Assembly: GCF_012911975.1 (NCBI RefSeq)
Contig: NZ_SMDQ01000007.1
Coordinates: forward strand, 62,001 to 126,000
Length of the DNA stretch: 64,000 nt
Source: Nodosilinea sp. P-1105
Lineage (GTDB): Bacteria; Cyanobacteriota; Cyanobacteriia; Phormidesmidales; Phormidesmidaceae
Reading direction: 5' to 3'
Below are positions 1-11,000 of the stretch, piece after piece (position 1 is the first letter of the stretch; each line of letters starts with the position of its first letter). Made by a program: the position numbers and the translations under genes. The notes beneath the pieces are model-generated. The model was not told the origin of the DNA. It saw nothing but the letters and a program-made list of their open reading frames with translations, and searched no databases.

Positions 1-21
1 ATGGCTAGGTTGGCTTGAACA

Positions 22-1872
22 TCACTCACTGCCTAGAGATTCTCGGTAGCGGGTGAGTAGGGGTAACAGGTAGTCGTACCCATCGACGCCAATCACGGCT
101 AGAAACTGTTGCCGGTGGTTGGCCATCAAAAGCTGAACATTTTCTGGCCCCAATTGTCCATACAAAATGCTCAGCACCGCCGCAGGCTGACGCCAATCGG
201 GGGAGTCAATTTGATACAGCAGGTACATGCCCAGACAACCGGTCAGAACGGCCTGCTCCAGGTTTCCCTGGCCCTGGTAAGCAGCAGCTAACTGGGCAAA
301 GTTGGAGGCCATTAAGAAGCGATCGCCGATCGCCTGGGCCACCCCGAGTCCTTTGGTCAAGGCCTCCACGGCCTGGTCGTAACGGGAGAGTTTTAACTGG
401 GCAATGCCTAGGCTGTTGGTGCAGAGCGCCTGGCTGGGCAGATCGCCAACCCGCTCGGACAGGGCGACCCCCTGGGTGAGGTACCCCAACAGAGTTTCGT
501 ATTGCTCTATCGGTAATAGCTGCGATCGCCCCTGGGCCACCTGGCTGTACCCCAGGTTAGCTAAGGCATTGGCTTGGCCGGTGGTATCCCCCTGCTGGCG
601 GGCTAAAATCAAGGCCCGCTGGCTATAGTCGATCGCCTGATCATAGCGGTCCTGCATGACGTTGGTGCGGCTGAGGTGGTTCAGGTTAGCCACTTCGCAG
701 GGGTGGTCCTGGGCCTCCCGGGCAATGGTCAACGCCTGCTGATGGAAACGCTCGGCTTGGCTGTAGTCGCCCAGGGCCCGTTGAGAATAGCCCAGCAGGG
801 TTAAAATTCGGGCTTTGACAGCGGTATTGGGCACCTGCTGCAAGGGTTGATCGAGGTAGTCCAGCAGGGTGCGCAAGGGCTCCCCAGACAGGGCGGTAAA
901 CAGCCCACCGTACAGGGGGAAGTAGCTCTGGGTGGCAAACTGCCGCAGTACTTGAATGGTCATTTGAAAGGCTCCCTGGGCCAGTTGCCCTTGTCCCAGG
1001 GTCTGTAGACGGCTAGAAATCTGGCTCCAGACCACCGCAAAGGTAAGAAAGGTGGCAATGGATAGCCGCTTACCAGCCTTAGGATCATAGGGCTGACGGT
1101 CGAACCAGCTGACCAGGGCCAGCTGTAACCGCTGCAGCACCACCGCCCAGCTGACCCACTCTGCCACTGGCAGAGTGTCGGGAATGGCCGCCTGAGAGAC
1201 CTGCTGCTGCTGGGCTAACCCCTCAAACAGGGTGGCGAGGGGAGAGCCGGGCACCAGTTTGCCCCAGTGGTACCAGGGACCCGCTTGCTCTTGGGGGGCA
1301 CCAAAGCCTAGGGAGCGTTGCCCTTGGGCATAAATCCAGCTAACCACTTCCCCCTCTAGGCGCTGCCAGGTGACTAGCCCCTGGTCTAGGCCCGCGGCCA
1401 GGGTGGCCAGGGGAGGGGAGTCGTCTGTGGCGGTGCGGTGCGGTGGCGCTTGTTTGAGCGCCTGGGTCAGTTGGCCAATTTGCTGCCGCGATAGGGGTTG
1501 GTCGCGGTTGGGATCTAGGGCCTGTAACAGCTGGGTTAGGCGCTCCTCTGGGGGAGCCTGAATCAAGTTGGTTTCTAGGCTGGTGAAGACGGTTGTGGCC
1601 TGGTTATCGGCCTGCCACCGCTGCCATTCTGATTGAATCATGGCTAAGGCGCGCTGCTGGCGGATGGCTTTAGCCTGTTTGAGGTCGTCCTCGGAGTCTA
1701 GGGCCTGGGCCACCTGGGCCAGCGTCTGATCAAGGCAGCGCTCAAACAGCTCTCCGCTGCCAAGTTCTACCCCCTCTTTGAGCTGCCGGTAAATTTGCTG
1801 TTTGGACTGGATTTTGCCCTTTAGCACAGCGGCGACCAGGGTGTCGATCAGGTCTTGGGAGGAATTGGCCAT
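22..1872 (-). CDS. TPR-repeat protein, last gene of a four-gene operon
   Basis: The 616-residue product has a helical N-terminal region of about 130 residues, a central helical part, and tetratricopeptide repeats over roughly residues 360-590, with recurring patterns such as A-x-LGYSQ and A-x-LNHL. TPRs are protein-binding scaffolds; no catalytic motif is visible. The open frame reaches up to 1971, but the start at 1872 (MANSSQDLIDTL) lies 11 nt after the stop of the upstream cobT-like gene, whereas the longer form would overlap that gene. It is probably cotranscribed with the Crp/Fnr, DUF2232 and cobT-like genes. The partner is unknown. Confidence 0.85.
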   Translation of the reverse strand: MANSSQDLIDTLVAAVLKGKIQSKQQIYRQLKEGVELGSGELFERCLDQTLAQVAQALDSEDDLKQAKAIRQQRALAMIQSEWQRWQADNQATTVFTSLETNLIQAPPEERLTQLLQALDPNRDQPLSRQQIGQLTQALKQAPPHRTATDDSPPLATLAAGLDQGLVTWQRLEGEVVSWIYAQGQRSLGFGAPQEQAGPWYHWGKLVPGSPLATLFEGLAQQQQVSQAAIPDTLPVAEWVSWAVVLQRLQLALVSWFDRQPYDPKAGKRLSIATFLTFAVVWSQISSRLQTLGQGQLAQGAFQMTIQVLRQFATQSYFPLYGGLFTALSGEPLRTLLDYLDQPLQQVPNTAVKARILTLLGYSQRALGDYSQAERFHQQALTIAREAQDHPCEVANLNHLSRTNVMQDRYDQAIDYSQRALILARQQGDTTGQANALANLGYSQVAQGRSQLLPIEQYETLLGYLTQGVALSERVGDLPSQALCTNSLGIAQLKLSRYDQAVEALTKGLGVAQAIGDRFLMASNFAQLAAAYQGQGNLEQAVLTGCLGMYLLYQIDSPDWRQPAAVLSILYGQLGPENVQLLMANHRQQFLAVIGVDGYDYLLPLLTRYRESLGSE

Positions 1873-1883
1873 AGACGTATCCG

Positions 1884-3005
1884 CTAGACTTTTCCAGAAA
1901 GTGTTTGATCTATTTTGGCCTTTGTGGCCAGTAATTGCTCGATGGCGGTAACCAGGTCGGCTTGACCCCAATTTTGATACAGGCTGGCGGCGATCGCACA
2001 GGCCCCTGCCCCTACCCCCTCTTTGACAAAGCCCGCTTCGTAAGCTTGCAGGGCCGGGTAGTCAGAGGCTTGAAAAGATAGCTGAGTAGCCAATAAACTG
2101 GCCCCCACCAGTCGGGCTAGCCCCACCGTGTCCCCCGTAGGGTCTTCGGCAACCCAGCGGGTGGTACCCACCACCACATTGGCCGGGTTCCAGGGGTAGG
2201 GTTCCATTCTGGCCATGGCGGTGATCAGGGCGTAAACCGCCAACATTTGGGTGCCCCCGGCCAGCATCACCGGCTTAAACCGACTGGCGGCCATGGCCAT
2301 GGCCGCCACCAGCGGTTGCATCGGGTCACCCACGGCGGCCACCACCTCTAGGGGATGGGATCCGGGCTGGCTCAGCGATCGCAGTCCCTGGGCCACCAAC
2401 TGTTGTTTTTGGTCATGGTTACAGGTTGGATGGCTACTGTTAACTCGGCCGGTGGCCGCCACCCCTAGCCCCGTCAATAGGCCCAGGGCCGTGGTCGTGC
2501 CCCCGACCACACATTCTGCCAGCAGCAGGTAACCGCAGGGGTCGCTTGCCAACCGCTCCCCCCAGGCCAATCCCTGTTGCCACAGGTGCTGTACCGTCTC
2601 CCAGGGCAGCGCCGCCCCGGTGCTGAGACACTGGGCCGGTTGGCCGCCTAAATCCACACAGGGCACCGTGGGGGATTGGGGCAGCCCAGCGTTAAAAATT
2701 TTCAGGGGTATCTGCTGTGCGGCGATGACCGCCCGGGAAATCAAGGCTGGAGACGCCCCCGCCTGCAAGGGGGGTAGGGGAAAGCGAGGATGGAGCTGCA
2801 AGCCATTGACCAGGCACTCGGCGTCTGCGAGGGCGGTCACCTGGCGATCGCTGGGGGTGGCTCCCGCCGCCGAAATTCCGGCGATCAATCCGGTTGCTGT
2901 AAATCCCAAGGTCAAGACCAGGATCGGACACTGCCCTTCGACTTGGTGCAGCCATGACTGCCCCAGGTGGGGTTGGGTGTAGACCTGAATCAAGGGATGC
3001 ACCAT
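1884..3005 (-). CDS. cobT: CobT-like nicotinate-nucleotide phosphoribosyltransferase (UPF0284 family)
   Basis: This 373-residue protein matches the cyanobacterial/archaeal TIGR00303 (UPF0284) group, which is related to the CobT enzymes that activate the lower-ligand base for cobamide synthesis. Visible hallmarks are the glycine-rich segment ECVVGGTTTALGLLTGLG near residue 165 and a second glycine-rich stretch, MLAGGTQMLAVYALI, near residue 245. Cyanobacteria mostly make pseudocobalamin, so the base used may not be dimethylbenzimidazole; that is inference. Only 6 nt separate it from the DUF2232 gene, which indicates translational coupling in one operon. Confidence 0.85.
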   Translation of the reverse strand: MVHPLIQVYTQPHLGQSWLHQVEGQCPILVLTLGFTATGLIAGISAAGATPSDRQVTALADAECLVNGLQLHPRFPLPPLQAGASPALISRAVIAAQQIPLKIFNAGLPQSPTVPCVDLGGQPAQCLSTGAALPWETVQHLWQQGLAWGERLASDPCGYLLLAECVVGGTTTALGLLTGLGVAATGRVNSSHPTCNHDQKQQLVAQGLRSLSQPGSHPLEVVAAVGDPMQPLVAAMAMAASRFKPVMLAGGTQMLAVYALITAMARMEPYPWNPANVVVGTTRWVAEDPTGDTVGLARLVGASLLATQLSFQASDYPALQAYEAGFVKEGVGAGACAIAASLYQNWGQADLVTAIEQLLATKAKIDQTLSGKV

Positions 3006-3011
3006 AGGTGA

Positions 3012-3821
3012 TTAGTCGTCTAGCAACCCCTGCACCCACTCTGGGGGGGGCGGAATGCTAGCCCCTAACCGCTCCAGTAACAGCCAGGCCGCCATGTGAA
3101 CCGCAAACAAGTACACCACATTGCTTAGCACCACCATAATCAGTGCCAGAATTTGAATCGCCTCGACATTGGCCTGGCCCAGCACCCCCATGTCCAGCAG
3201 CCCCAGGTTAACCAGTCGCTCTAGTCCCCAGTTCAGCATTTGGGTGACCTGGGCGGTTAGGTACACCCAAAGGTCTTCCCCCACCAAGACAGACATCAAC
3301 CACAGACGAAAGAAAAATCCCAAGGCCCCCAGCAAGGCTCCTGCGGCAATCGACACATACCAACTGGCTCCCCGCACCCAGGTAAATCCCAACTGCACCC
3401 CCAACACCGCATAGGGCATCAAAAACAAGAGGCTGCGGGGTGGCCCCATCAAAACTGACAGCAACAAACCAGATACCAGGGCAGACATCCAGGCGGCCCT
3501 GGCCCCCCAGCGTAGGTAAATTAACGCCATCGGCAGGGGGAATAAAATCCGGAGCACCGGACCGGGCGGAAAATAGGTATTGACCAACCAGATCAAAGCC
3601 GCTGTACTGGCCAAAAATGCCGTTTCAACCATGACCAAGGGCCCCGCCTTACGGCGATGATCCCCCTTGCCCAGATCAGGCTTAGCCCCCTCTGCGGTGG
3701 CGGAGCGATAGTCCAGGTAGGTGTCTAAATCATCGAAGCCGGACTCACCGGCATTACCAGGGGATGATGCCATGGAATCAGACTGAGAAGCACGATCAGG
3801 GTCGGGAACAAATGAGCTCAT
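3012..3821 (-). CDS. DUF2232 multi-pass membrane protein
   Basis: 269 residues. A hydrophilic N-terminal tail of about 60 residues is followed by six or seven hydrophobic helices (for example LVMVETAFLASTAALIWLV and LPMALIYLRWGARAAWMSAL). The pattern fits the DUF2232/YybS-like family of predicted membrane proteins, whose function is not established. It sits 6 nt after the Crp/Fnr gene and 6 nt before the cobT-like gene. A role in vitamin or precursor uptake would fit the cobT neighbour, but nothing in the sequence proves it. Confidence 0.8.
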   Translation of the reverse strand: MSSFVPDPDRASQSDSMASSPGNAGESGFDDLDTYLDYRSATAEGAKPDLGKGDHRRKAGPLVMVETAFLASTAALIWLVNTYFPPGPVLRILFPLPMALIYLRWGARAAWMSALVSGLLLSVLMGPPRSLLFLMPYAVLGVQLGFTWVRGASWYVSIAAGALLGALGFFFRLWLMSVLVGEDLWVYLTAQVTQMLNWGLERLVNLGLLDMGVLGQANVEAIQILALIMVVLSNVVYLFAVHMAAWLLLERLGASIPPPPEWVQGLLDD

Positions 3822-3827
3822 GACTAC

Positions 3828-4532
3828 TTACACTAGCAGCCGCTCAAGGGCATTGATGTCAGGAATGCTCAGAAGATCCCGATCCCGCACAATCAGCCCT
3901 TTCTTTTCCAGCTTATTCAGTACCCGGGTGACCGTCTCCCGAGCTAGACCACTGAGACTACTCAGCTCCCGATGGGGTAAGTTGGGAATTTCTAAGCCCG
4001 TGGCCCCTGGTTTACCCTGGCCATCGGCCAAAAACAACAGGATATCGGTGACCCGGGCAGTGCTATCTGATTCCCGTAACCGTAGCCGCCGGTTGACTTG
4101 GCGCAGCCGCCGAGCCATCAGCTGTGACAACCGAATACCTGCCAGAGGCTGAGTCTGTAACAAATTCACAAAATCACTGGCGGGGATGCTGCCAATCACC
4201 GTCGGCACCAGGGTAATCACATCGGTAGACCGGGGCACTTCATCGAGGGGGGCCATTTCGCCAAACAGTTCCCCCCGCCCCAGAATATTCAGGGTGACTT
4301 CCTTGCCGTCTAGGTTGTAGGTGCGAATCTTAACCCAGCCATCCAGAATGAAATAAACTGAGCTACCCCAGTCGTTTTCCAGCAAAATCACTTGATTGGC
4401 CGGGTGGCTGCGAGAGACCACCTGGCCCGTAGCACTGGCAACGGCCTCAGTTGGCAGTCCCTGAAACAGCGGGGCCTCTCTCACCAACTGAATATCAGCT
4501 TGAAGATCCCGATGGCCATAGCGCGCATCCAT
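3828..4532 (-). CDS. Crp/Fnr family transcriptional regulator
   Basis: 234 residues with the standard two-domain layout. A cyclic-nucleotide-binding-type beta roll spans about residues 15-140 and contains the G-E...P-R-S-T phosphate-binding pattern (GELFGEMAPLDEVPRSTD). A long dimer helix follows, then a winged HTH near residues 175-225 (HRELSSLSGLARETVTRVL). No Fnr-type cysteine cluster is visible. It leads the operon continuing with DUF2232, cobT-like and TPR genes, so it may regulate that operon. Its start is ATG at 4532, with the promoter in the long gap upstream. It is not NtcA, judging by the HTH residues. Confidence 0.9.
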   Translation of the reverse strand: MDARYGHRDLQADIQLVREAPLFQGLPTEAVASATGQVVSRSHPANQVILLENDWGSSVYFILDGWVKIRTYNLDGKEVTLNILGRGELFGEMAPLDEVPRSTDVITLVPTVIGSIPASDFVNLLQTQPLAGIRLSQLMARRLRQVNRRLRLRESDSTARVTDILLFLADGQGKPGATGLEIPNLPHRELSSLSGLARETVTRVLNKLEKKGLIVRDRDLLSIPDINALERLLV

Positions 4533-5017
4533 TGACTACCCCGATAGTAAAAAACAATTGGCAGGAAAATTGTTTAAGCTAAGTCTTGTAGGTTAAATCA
4601 ATCATAGATTAGATACACCTGCGGCAAGGCAATTCCGGGCACTGGCTGATAGGGAATTCAATTAGACCGCTTTCGATGCTTCTGTGCCGCTTTGGTTAGG
4701 CCGCCTGCCTCGCTTCTAGTGGTTTCTGCGTCGCTGGTGGGTTGTGAGTAAGGGTTGCCAAAAGTGGGGTTGTCAAGGGTTCCAGTCAAGTTGATGACTG
4801 AGGCTCCGACCAGGTCTTAACAGACCGGATCTTAATATAACTGTCTTGCTGTGGGCCAAGGGTCTCTGTAGGGGCCGTCTAAAAAATGACAAATCTTTGC
4901 TAAGTCATGGGAATTAGGTCGGCTAGTCGGGCAGGTTAGACCATGGGGTTAAGGATGATTTTTGGCGACACCTGACATACACTTTGGCCATTGTTGGGGA
5001 GAGGGATAGGAAAAGAC
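4533..5017. other. Divergent intergenic region between crp-type gene and giant ORF
   Basis: About 485 nt without a credible gene. It must hold the divergent promoters of the Crp/Fnr operon and of the giant Hsp70-like gene. The stretch 4530-4620 is AT-rich. I see no strong palindrome and assign no specific promoter boxes. Confidence 0.5.
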
Positions 5018-8000
5018 GTGACTCTGCAACGGGATGAACTAGAGGCCTTGGTGGCCGAGATTGACGGGCTCCTAGGGGATGCCGCGCCGAGGTTGCCGTG
5101 GGTCATGGCTAGTAATGCCACCCAGCAGCGACAATTGTTAGCTAAGGCGCGAGCCTATTTAGCAGACCTAGACAACCGTATCCAAGCTGATACAACGGTG
5201 AATGATGCGGCTGTGGCATCGGACACTCTGCCTGTTGACCCCACCATGGCGACGGCCAGTCAGATCCTGCAAGCGCTACTGCAAGAAATGCAGTATCTGC
5301 GGGGGCAAACCATGCAGATTTTAGATCCCCTGCGGCAAGAGGTCGCCACCTTAAACCAACAGCGAGAGCTGTTGCTACAAGAGGTGCAGCAGTTGCAGCG
5401 ACAGCGTCTACAGTTGGAAGCGAGTGCCCTGCCCAATGGGGCAGATCGAAGCTGGGATGAAACCCTACAACAGTTGACTCGCCACCTGGAAGCCCACTTG
5501 ACCAACCAGGTGGAGCAATCGGTGCAACGGCTAGAGGCTTCGGTGGCCAATACTTACTTGTTGGGGGATTCGTCCCAGCCACCAGCGGGTTCCGACCAGG
5601 CCGATGGTGAACCGGACGATCGCCTGTCCCCGACCCAGCGGCTGGCCTACTTGAATCAACTTCAGACCCAGACGGACCACCTGGTGCTGAACCTGGACCA
5701 GTCGATCCGAACGGTGTTTGAAGCCCTAGAACAAAGCCTTTATACCTACAAAGATTCCCTCAACCAGGGGCTGAATAAAATGCATACCCTGGGTCAGCAG
5801 GGGGAAATGATGTTCAGTGCCCTGATTAATCATCTGGCCCGACAAATGAACCAAGAGGCTCGGGCCTATCTGGATGCCAGTGAACCGCCCAGCGGCCAGC
5901 GGCCCGGGCTACCCACAGGTGATGGGACAGCCAGTGAGGTAGAACCAGGTTCGGCGATCGCGGAGACCCAGACAGACACCGATTTGACCTTCGATGACCT
6001 CGATCTCGACGAGGGCTTTAACGACTTAGACTTTGACTTTGAGGATGACGAACTCACTCTGGCCCAGCTAGACGATGACGTTTTATCGGCGGCGGTGGCC
6101 CCAGATGCAGGACCAGGGAACGAGGCAGACAGCTTACCAACGCTGGATCAACTGGATGTAGCCAATCCTGATCCAAGTCCAACGGTGTCCTTGCCCCAAA
6201 TGCCCTCAGCTGATGCCGAGGTGATTCAGCTTAACGCCGATAACGACTCGGCGTTGGATGACCTATACCAGAGTTTATTTGGCACCGGAACCTCGACTGC
6301 ACCAGATGAGGGCGATGAGGGCAGATCCTCCGACTCGGCAGCATCGGCAGCATTGACTGGGGACGATGCCTGGCCCGAGGCGTTGGCCATGGATGTAGGG
6401 GCCGAAGAGCCCGATGATGAACCCGAATTGGCGTCCACCGCCCCAGCAGTCGAGGCGGACGCCCTGGCTCAGCTGATAGAACCGTCGGAGGAGGAGCAAG
6501 GAAATGCTGCGATCGCCCCTGAAGAGGCCACCCTAGCCGATGTTCTGGGGACCGAAACAGCGGCCCAACTGTCGGTGGACCCAGATGCGGCGGCGATCGC
6601 GCCCCCAGACGACGATGTGATTACCTCCCTAGCAGAGTTGCTGCCGGACCAGCAGGGAGCGGCCCTCAACCCAGAGGCCAGATCATCCTTTGACCCGGAG
6701 GGCTCCTTCCTAGATGACGCTAGGGATAGCCAGTTTATGGCCGCTCCGGCCGAAGAGGACTTGCTGACCCAGGGCAGCACGGCTGACGCCAGTCAGTATG
6801 GACTGTCAGTGGATGGAGATATTGTCGATCAGCTGCAAGCAGATCTCGACGACCTGGAAGCCCGGGAAGTGGCCGCACCGTCAGTAGAGGTTGAGACATC
6901 GACTGACCAGGACCCGGTACCGCCAGCAGAACCAGCGGCAGATGAGGCCTTAGAACCTGGCAACGATCACTGGGTTAACGATCTGGAGGCAGCCCCGTCT
7001 GAATCCGGGGTGCCTGAATCCGGGGCGGCCGATCGCCCCCCATGGGACGTGACAGCCCCTGAAACCATGGATATCTCTGATCAGCTAGGGCCAGACGAAC
7101 TAGAGCCCAGGGATCTAGAGCCTGGTGATTTAGCAGGTTTAGGCCTAGATGATCAGGACAACCTATCCCTCAGCACAGACCTGTTTAGCGATGAGTTTGC
7201 CCTGGCAGACGATGGCCGCGATGATGATATCTTTGCCGCCGATCTTGATGCTTCAGAAGGCTCGGTAGCAGAAGACTCGGTATCGGAAGACTCGGTAGCA
7301 GACGAGGCCAGTCAGACGGCTGACTGGTGGGTCGATCAGTCCGACTTGGAGTCTACCCCTGAACCACTAGAGCAAGCGGGGCTAGAAGACGCGATCGCTA
7401 CCCCAACCCCAGATCTATGGACCCAGGCCTCCGCAGCCGTGACGGAGCGTCAAGCTGACGTTGGCCAGACTAGGGTCGAGCCACAGCCCCCCGACTTGGA
7501 TCAAGCCCTGGACGACATGGGGCCAGAGGCCGAAACCCTGCAACCTGAGGCTTGGACAGCTGATTGGACGGCTGCCGAGGGTAGCACCGACCCAGCCGCT
7601 GACTTAACGGCCACCCCTGGGGAGTTTTCGGCTGAAGGAATCGATCTGTTTGCCGAAGCCACCTCTGCCCCCCCCCCCCCCCTAGGGCAAGACAAGGCTA
7701 CGGAGGGGATCAACCTATTTACCGACGAAGCCTACGTCGAACCCCAGCCGACCGATTTAGAGGATGGCCCCAGTGGTATCGACCTATTCGCCAATCAGAA
7801 CTTTGTGGAACCCCAACCCCCTGACCTGGACACCGCCCAGGAGGGGATTGACCTGTTCCCTGAGACCAGTACGCCTCAGGAACCTGGCCCTGATCAGTTA
7901 TCGAGCCACCTGGAGGAATTTGGATCCGACAGCCCAACTTTTGGCCGCCCAGTTGCAGATGTCCCGGCCCCAGAGGATGCCCCGGAAGGGATTGATCTAT

Positions 8001-11000
8001 TTCCAAGGGAGTCTGCCCAGAGCCCTGCCGATCAGCAACCCAGCCCCGATGGCTTAGCGAACCTGCTGGCCGAACTAAACCTGAGCCTAGAGGACGATAC
8101 CCCAGCGGTTGGCGAGTCAGGACTGACCCTGAGTGACCTAGGGGACATGGCCTCAGATGTACAGCCCGAACCCCAGCGTCCTCGCCCAGGCCCCATTCCG
8201 CCTTGGACCCCCGAGGGAGACATTTCTCGTCCAGGGCCAGCGGCACCCCCTACCGAGGCCAATACCGAGACCGACCCCAGTGCAGAGCTAACGGTGTCTG
8301 ATCCGTCCCTGACCCTAGAGAATCTGTTGGGCGATCTCGCCCTAGATCCTCTGCCACTGGAGCCGGACCAACCTCCAGAGGTAACGGCCGATAACCTGTT
8401 TGGTGCAGAGGCCATGCCCACCGACCCCACCGAGGCTACCGATACCTCGGTGACGGCCGAGAATGTGTTTGATCCAGCGGCTATCCCGGCTGACGGTGAG
8501 CCCGAGCCTGAACTCGAGGTGATCCAGTCAGCCCCGCCGGATTCAGCCCTGCAGCCGGATGTGCCCGATTCCTCCGATACCCTGGACGACCTAATCTCAG
8601 CCGGTTGGGGGGTGGAGAATCCCCCCCCTGCCTGGTCAGAGCCTGATCTGACCCTAGAGACGGTTGATTTAGAGGCAAGCCCCGAACTAAGGTCGCCAGT
8701 CCCTGCCCCTGGGGAGGCGTTGGAGCTTTCCCTAACGATGGATGATCTGGATCTGAGCTTGGAGGGGACAACATTTCCTGGGGCTGACGAGGCTAGTGGC
8801 GGTGACCAACCTCAGATAGAAGCTCCATCCCCAGACATTTCAGACCTAGACATTCCAGACCCAGAAACCCCGGACCCAGAAACCCCGGACCCAAAAACCC
8901 AAGAGTGGCTGCGGGAAATTAGCTTAGATAATATTCTGGATACCGCTGGCGAGAATTTGCCCCGTCGGGCAGAGGCTGAGTTTCCCACTGGCCCAGCAAC
9001 ACCAGCAGCGTTTTCCCTAGATCAGTTTGATTTTTCCCTGGGGGATGAAGCTGAAGACCTCGCAGGGGCGATCGCCCCTGCTGACGGCCCCTCTGATGTC
9101 CCGGCTGAAGACCTTGCTGATGCCCCTGCTGAGCTAGACCTCGATTCATTGGCCCTGGCCGATCAGGTTGGGGCTGACCTGGGTTGGGATCAGGGGGAAG
9201 AAATCGCTGAGGCTGCAACAGCGCCTGAAGCAGCCCCTGAAATACCTGAAGCCACCGAGGACTTATCTGAGGTTGAATCCTCCCCCGATATTGAACTACC
9301 TACCGAGCTGGAACTGCCCGCCGAGATTGAAGTGTCCGACTCAGCGCCACCCCTAGGGGAATTTACCGCTGGAGCTGAGGGCTTACCGATGCCGACCCTG
9401 GAGTCTGACTTTTTGACCAGCCCCATGGCGGATTTGGACTTAGCCGCGATGGGGCCTGAACAGGTACCTGCTGCTGGCTTGCTGGGGACCGAACCACCAG
9501 CCGTTCCTGAGTCACCGGATGCCCTATGGTTTTTAGGGCTGGATGTGGGCACTAGCGGTCTGTCAGCCGTGCTACTAGATAAGTGCAGCGGTCAGGCCTA
9601 TCCCATCTACTGGATGGATAATGCGATTTCTGGGGCCACGGCTGATAAGTTTTTCCGGTTGCCCACCCTAGTTTCTGTGGCGCCCTCTGCCGCAGAGGGG
9701 AGTTACCAGGTACAGTCGGTCGGGGCCTCGGCTCTGACCGTGGACTGGGATGACGCCACTGCATCTGACGACGCGGAAGACAGCTCGGTTCTGCTCAAAA
9801 CCTTGAAGCCATTTTTAAAGTTTGGCATTCCTGTAACCGATGCAGAAACAGGGGATTCGCAGCCCCAAGTGCAATGGTCTGACCAGACTCAGCTCCCTTT
9901 GCAGGTATTTTTAGAGGGTCTGCAAGCGTTATTGGCGACCCTATCGCCGTCAGATTCTTCCCCATTCACCGTTGGGGCTGTGGACCTAGGGACAGATAGG
10001 CTGCCCCAAGCTCTACAGCAACTGCAAGGGGTAGTTGTGAGCTATCCAGCCAACTGGCCTGATACCTACACCTTTAACCTGCGGGAAGTGGTGATTGGGG
10101 CCGGGCTGATCGAGAACCCCGAAGATATTTACTTCCTTGAAGATGCGATCGCGACAGTATTGTCTGGCTTTCCCGATCCCAATGAACCCATGCCTGAGGC
10201 CAATAGCCAGCCCCTGCAGCAGCAAACCGTTTATGCCTGTCAGTGGACTGGGGGTACCGTCGTGCTATCCGCCGGAGCCACGATGACCGAAGTGGGCCTG
10301 GTTAACTTGCCTCGCGATCGCACCCAACTGTCCTACGATGACTTTATGCTTCATTCCATGGCCTATGCCGGGGATGCGATTGATTTGGACATGGTCTGCC
10401 ATCTGCTGCACCCCATGGAACGGCGGCAACGACGGACCCCCAATGACTACGATCGAGCCCAAAATGGCTGGGGCTGGCAGGCGGCAATCCCTGAGTTAGA
10501 CACAGCTCGGTGGGACGATTTGGGACTAGATCAGCTTGACTTGCCTCGGCCTGCCGAGCCAGACTTAGCTCGACGCCAACAGCTACAACAGCGGTTGGAA
10601 GCTTCGCTACTGGGGCAAAGCACGTTAGAAGCGGTGCGCCACCTGAAGATTATCTTGCAGCACCAGTCCCAGTTCGAGCTAGAACTGGCCGATCAACACT
10701 GGGTAGTGCGCAGCAAGGAGCTCGTGGATCGGATTATCCTGCCCTATATCCAGCGGATAAATGGCCACTTCAATCAATTGCTGAGCAAAGCAGGGCTGTC
10801 TACCCATAGCATTAAGCAGGTGATTTGTACCGGCGGCAGTGCTTCGCTGCCTAAGATTACCCACTGGCTGCGGCAGAAGTTTCCTGAGGCGATTATCATC
10901 CAGGATACTTACCACAGCGATCGCCCCCCGAGCTGTAGTCGGGTCGCCTATGGCCTGGCCAACCTGGTGCGCTATCCCCAGGTACTCGATCTAAATCGCC

